A stretch of DNA of 7,087 bases. Origin: Spartobacteria bacterium UBA6821. Its GTDB lineage: Bacteria > Verrucomicrobiota > Verrucomicrobiia > Chthoniobacterales > UBA6821. Made by a program: the position numbers and the translations under genes. The notes beneath the pieces are model-generated. The model worked only from the letters and a program-made list of their open reading frames with translations. It was not told the DNA's origin and did no database searches. Shown in pieces: positions 6,414 to 7,087 of this stretch (positions are counted from its first letter, which is position 1; each line of letters opens with the position of its first letter). The stretch lies in the NCBI GenBank assembly GCA_002452515.1, contig DKEN01000065.1, forward strand, positions 6,998-14,084, written 5' to 3'.

Positions 6414-7087
6414 ATGGTTGAACAGCCACCGACTTTCAAAACTCAACGCCGTAACACGACAATTGTCGTGACGATCTGGGTGCTGGCACTTGTTGCCTTC
6501 CTGGAACTTGTCTTCGCAGGCATCGCTTTGACGCCACGTATTCTGGCAGCCGTGCGCAACGGCCAATCTACATCGTTGGCTGCCACAACTCCAGCCTCAC
6601 AGCCCTCTCACACCCTTCCGCCACAGACCACACCTGCTCTGGACGGAGCCTCCCTTCCTGACCTCAACCGGGATGTCACCACTCCCGACACTCCGCTGCA
6701 ACCGACTTCAACAGACAGTGCGCAACAGGGTGCCAGCACACTTGGAATCGTCAGCGCCAAACTTGATGGTTCCGATGAGGGATCCAGAAAACTACTGATC
6801 ACCATCAAGGCGAATCCAAAAATTCCGATAGATGTTCCACAGGTCAAGGTACAGGTCTATTTTTACGACACTGACGGTACGGAGATCACCCCCAGCAAAG
6901 CGCAGGTTACCTCCAGTTGGACGAGTCCTCCGGTGGATTGGAAAGACGGCGAACCGGAACTTCTGGAAGTCCGTTACCTTCCGGACTCCGTGGATTCAGA
7001 CATCAAGTTCGCCGGATATATCGTCGCCATTTACTACAAGGGTGATCTGCAGGATTATCGTTCGGAGCCTTCCAGTCTGACCAAGCT
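6414..7087 (+). CDS. Single-pass membrane-anchored protein of unknown function (3' end outside window)
   Basis: An open frame runs from ATG 6414 to the window edge, giving 224 full codons with no stop. Residues 1-14 are short and basic (KTQRRN), followed by one transmembrane helix at about 16-39 (IVVTIWVLALVAFLELVFAGIAL). A low-complexity Ser/Thr/Pro/Gln linker spans about 50-108. A beta-rich domain starts near 109 (TLGIVSAKLDGS), with VQVYFYDTDGTEITPSKAQV, the aromatic SSWTSPPVDWKDGEPELLEVRYLP and GYIVAIYYKGDLQDYRS. The topology suggests an inner-membrane anchor with a periplasmic sandwich domain. An in-frame TGA at 6363-6365 and no better start between fix the ATG at 6414; AGGAG at 6381 is too far away to serve it. 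I do not recognise the family. The well-ordered domain and normal codon use argue that it is a real gene, probably its own transcription unit. Confidence 0.8.
   Translation, partial: MVEQPPTFKTQRRNTTIVVTIWVLALVAFLELVFAGIALTPRILAAVRNGQSTSLAATTPASQPSHTLPPQTTPALDGASLPDLNRDVTTPDTPLQPTSTDSAQQGASTLGIVSAKLDGSDEGSRKLLITIKANPKIPIDVPQVKVQVYFYDTDGTEITPSKAQVTSSWTSPPVDWKDGEPELLEVRYLPDSVDSDIKFAGYIVAIYYKGDLQDYRSEPSSLTK

Noticed and set aside
1..7087. CRISPR array, transposase, integrase or tRNA
   Set aside because: No regularly spaced direct repeats, no transposase or integrase motifs and no cloverleaf were seen on either strand.

Overview
The window reads as chromosomal DNA of a free-living Gram-negative-type bacterium with moderately high GC. 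The exported DUF362-type protein with a twin-arginine signal, the secreted GH3 glycosidase, the secreted beta-propeller protein and a helix-anchored unknown at the right edge resemble Verrucomicrobiota or neighbouring PVC lineages. That placement is inference from gene style, since no rRNA or marker gene is present. All six supported genes lie on the + strand, and no start codon except possibly none is preceded by a convincing Shine-Dalgarno sequence.

Layout: (1) 1-464 is the 3' end of an HtrA/Do-family serine protease, entered just at the catalytic GNSGG motif and ending after a single PDZ domain. (2) 465-569 is a gap whose right half carries overlapping TTGA/TCAA inverted repeats, a likely operator or promoter. 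(3) 570-5874 is a tight same-strand run with gaps of 26, 31 and 22 bases: an XRE-cupin regulator, a Tat-exported DUF362-type protein, a GH3 beta-glycosidase with signal peptide, and a secreted beta-propeller protein. This looks like one operon in which a small-molecule-responsive regulator controls three exported proteins. (4) At 5871 an ATGA overlap starts a further reading frame that stops after 11 residues, as if a fifth operon gene had been lost. (5) 5875-6413 has no recognisable gene but is unusually rich in inverted repeats, including a row of stable short hairpins at 6174-6282. (6) 6414-7087 is the 5' part of a single-pass membrane protein of unknown function, cut by the window end.

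Working model: the operon handles a glycosylated compound outside the cytoplasm. GH3 would remove terminal sugars, while the DUF362-type and beta-propeller proteins act on or bind the released part, and the XRE-cupin protein senses a product. Only the GH3 chemistry is well supported; the substrate and the roles of the other two exported proteins cannot be read from the sequence.
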